From an uncultured Pseudobdellovibrionaceae bacterium (GTDB lineage Bacteria; Bdellovibrionota; Bdellovibrionia; Bdellovibrionales; Bdellovibrionaceae): a stretch of 7,972 nucleotides of DNA. A program made the position numbers and the translations under genes. This document shows positions 6,284-7,972 of the stretch, one piece after another. Positions within the stretch are counted from its first letter, which is position 1, and each line of letters starts with the position of its first letter. The stretch is from the NCBI GenBank assembly GCA_937900305.1, contig CALCCV010000193.1, forward strand, positions 1 through 7,972, read 5' to 3'. The notes beneath the pieces were generated by a model that made no database searches, was not told the DNA's origin, and was given only the letters and a program-made list of their open reading frames with translations.

Positions 6284-7972
6284 AGATATCTTCGCCAAAC
6301 AGGACAAAACTAGAATTTTCCACTTCGCTCTCATAGGAGTTATCGCAGGATTGCTCTCAGTCAGCGCGGGCGTGAAATCTGAAGAACTTCCTCGAGGAGA
6401 ACTAAAGCAAGGCCGATACACAGGATGGATCCGACTCGATGAACGAAATGAAAGAATTGCGGTCGTTGCTGATTTTTTTCTCGAATCGCCGGATGATTTA
6501 ACCCAATTTCCGAAGCTCATCGCAGCAGTTCGCATGAACCTTGGTGGTTATGGCTCGCATGAGTATTTAACTGAGATGTTTAAAAGTCTGAAATATGATT
6601 TCGATAATGGCAATTTGACTTTTGACGAATCTGATAAAGATCTTCTATTAACGACTAAAGTTTATAAACAAAATGGAAGGGTCAAAATTCTTGGCCAAGC
6701 TTTTGTGCGTTCGTCAGCCCTTACAGGATCAATAGAACTCCTGGAAGAGTCTGACGAACCAAGGGGAAACGGCAATCCCGACAGCGGTGACAATGGCAAT
6801 AATATTCCCTTTATCCGTTTGCTTGAAGGTCAATACGAAGGAGAATGCGACGGAAAAGCTGCAGCACTCCAAATCCAAACTGTTCGGGGTCTTCAGTCCG
6901 AATCAAGTTCTTCTGCAGGCTTAGAAGGCGAATTTGGAATTGGAGCAAGACTCGCATTCAAAGATGACAGCCTTTGTGGGCGACTCCCCGGAGAAAAATG
7001 GTGTACACGTCGCCATTATTCGAGCTGTACTTATAACTTTCATCGCGGAAGCCTAATTCTTAAAGGCGAGCAAGCTTCCGATTCCTGTCAATTCAAAGAA
7101 AACCAATTGGCTTGCCATCTTCGGGTTTTCGATCGCATGTTGAATTGCAAATTTGCAAACCCATCAAGTCCGAGCTCCCAACCAAAGTTCTTTAAGAGAC
7201 GACACCATGTGTATTCGACCCCGGAGCAAAACCAGGACTTGCCTCCTCCAGAGCCTCCGCAAAACGAAGAGCTTACTCGGGCCCTCAGAGGATCGTTTTT
7301 TGGGTACGTACATAACGAAGCTAACGATACCTATTTACCTATCAAGTTGGACGTGATCCCGTACTCATCAACGACAAATCCGCACAATCCAAATCAGATG
7401 AATATTACATCTGTGGCTTCGATATACCTGAAAGATTTCGACTCTGGGGCTTCGATCACTCAAAGCTTTGAGTCTCGCTCCTTTTACATTCGACCTGGGT
7501 TTACGATCTCTGATCCGAGTTCGGATGCTTTTATGACGGTCATTGATTGGAAAAAAGGTTTTGTTCGAGGAATTTGGTATTCTCACTCCTTCGGAAGGGT
7601 TGGCACCGTACAACTTGTCAAAGGCGAGAAACCGACATTACCAGCTGAGGCCAAAAGAGTTCAGAATTTTTCAGGAGAGTTCGTCCGACAAATCAGCAAC
7701 CGTATATCCCAGTGGATTAACTTTCTCTTTCCGGTGCAGCCGAATGCTTTGAAGGGCAACGTGATTCAATTTACAGGTGCTTTTCAAGCGGCGGTTGGCA
7801 CGACAGCCGTTAGCGACATCGATCAAGGGACTTTTGATCCTTACACGGGAAGGATTGGCTGGCTTGTTTCCCGAGACGATATGACGACATTTGGTAGTGG
7901 TCGTACAGAGGAAGATGGCTCTATCAGCCTTTTCTGGCCACCGAACCCTCGACTGGGAACAGTAGCGAATTC
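6264..7972 (+). CDS. Large exported modular protein of unknown function, 3' end missing
   Basis: I do not recognise it. The frame runs from ATG at 6264 to the window end without a stop: 569 complete residues plus two bases. A hydrophobic segment at 19-36 (FHFALIGVIAGLLSVSAG) after a charged N-terminus looks like a signal peptide or anchor. Modules follow. One starts G50-R-Y-T-G54, one G189-Q-Y-E-G193 and one G343-S-F-F-G347. The first and third each run about 110 residues and close on matching strands (TGSIELL, 154-160; VGTVQLV, 446-452). Further FSG and FTG starts (469, 503) suggest a fourth. Linkers are polar Gly/Asn-rich (167-180) and Pro-rich (319-333). The middle module carries seven cysteines (195, 238, 247, 255, 275, 284, 295), with none elsewhere. 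A repeated beta-barrel or sandwich surface protein is inferred. It overlaps csoR by 20 bp, hinting at metal-linked expression; this may be only transcriptional read-through. Confidence 0.85.
   Translation, partial: MWFGSFKDIFAKQDKTRIFHFALIGVIAGLLSVSAGVKSEELPRGELKQGRYTGWIRLDERNERIAVVADFFLESPDDLTQFPKLIAAVRMNLGGYGSHEYLTEMFKSLKYDFDNGNLTFDESDKDLLLTTKVYKQNGRVKILGQAFVRSSALTGSIELLEESDEPRGNGNPDSGDNGNNIPFIRLLEGQYEGECDGKAAALQIQTVRGLQSESSSSAGLEGEFGIGARLAFKDDSLCGRLPGEKWCTRRHYSSCTYNFHRGSLILKGEQASDSCQFKENQLACHLRVFDRMLNCKFANPSSPSSQPKFFKRRHHVYSTPEQNQDLPPPEPPQNEELTRALRGSFFGYVHNEANDTYLPIKLDVIPYSSTTNPHNPNQMNITSVASIYLKDFDSGASITQSFESRSFYIRPGFTISDPSSDAFMTVIDWKKGFVRGIWYSHSFGRVGTVQLVKGEKPTLPAEAKRVQNFSGEFVRQISNRISQWINFLFPVQPNALKGNVIQFTGAFQAAVGTTAVSDIDQGTFDPYTGRIGWLVSRDDMTTFGSGRTEEDGSISLFWPPNPRLGTVAN

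Noticed and set aside
6037..6535. Minus-strand frames opposite csoR and the start of the large gene
   Set aside because: They are antisense shadows of a clear DUF156 gene and a gene with a good ribosome binding site.
7153..7752. Short frames on both strands within the large modular gene
   Set aside because: The single long frame runs through the whole region, shows repeated modules, and accounts for the DNA; the short ones are out of frame.
7967..7972. GAATTC at the very end as an EcoRI cloning junction
   Set aside because: Other intact GAATTC sites occur inside the window (for example near 333 and 2877), and the other end carries an Illumina adapter, so a cloning origin is not supported; chance is simpler.

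Overview
The window is a metal-handling locus from a Gram-negative bacterium. The Gram-negative call rests on a three-component envelope efflux system, a TolC-type outer membrane factor and several exported proteins with signal peptides. Base composition looks moderate, starts are ATG or GTG and Shine-Dalgarno sites are clear. The mix of a deltaproteobacterial-style DUF156 repressor and large unrecognised secreted proteins suggests a Bdellovibrionota- or deltaproteobacteria-like genome. That placement is an inference. Bases 1-29 are not genomic: they match the Illumina TruSeq adapter, so the left edge is a raw contig end.

Layout. A 219-bp intergenic region (5777-5995) divides two divergent gene sets. 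It holds a perfect 17-bp operator (5862-5878) of the CsoR/RcnR/FrmR (DUF156) type. To the right (+) are csoR (5996-6283), with the C-H-C ligand spacing of Cu(I)-sensing CsoR, and an overlapping gene (6264 to the window end) for a large exported protein of unknown function built from repeated beta-type modules. To the left (-) is a series of five genes: a small exported Cys/His/Met protein (5766-5482); a two-domain exported protein with a duplicated H-x12-H-V-H-P motif (5313-4486); a full-length CzcA/CusA-family RND pump (4422-1282); a His-containing small exported protein (1285-887); and a TolC-like outer membrane factor cut off by the contig end (887-30).

Likely working. Metal (copper is the best guess from the CsoR ligand set) would release CsoR from the shared operator. 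This would induce the small periplasmic proteins, which probably bind or pass on metal, and the RND/outer-membrane exporter. The last three leftward genes are joined by start/stop overlaps (ATGA and TAATG), so they should be made in step. The periplasmic adaptor (CusB/CzcB type) needed to finish the pump is not visible and may lie beyond the left end. The pump lacks the CusA methionine triad, so the transported ion is uncertain. No RNA genes, mobile elements or CRISPR arrays were seen, and no gene-free stretch exceeds 300 bases.
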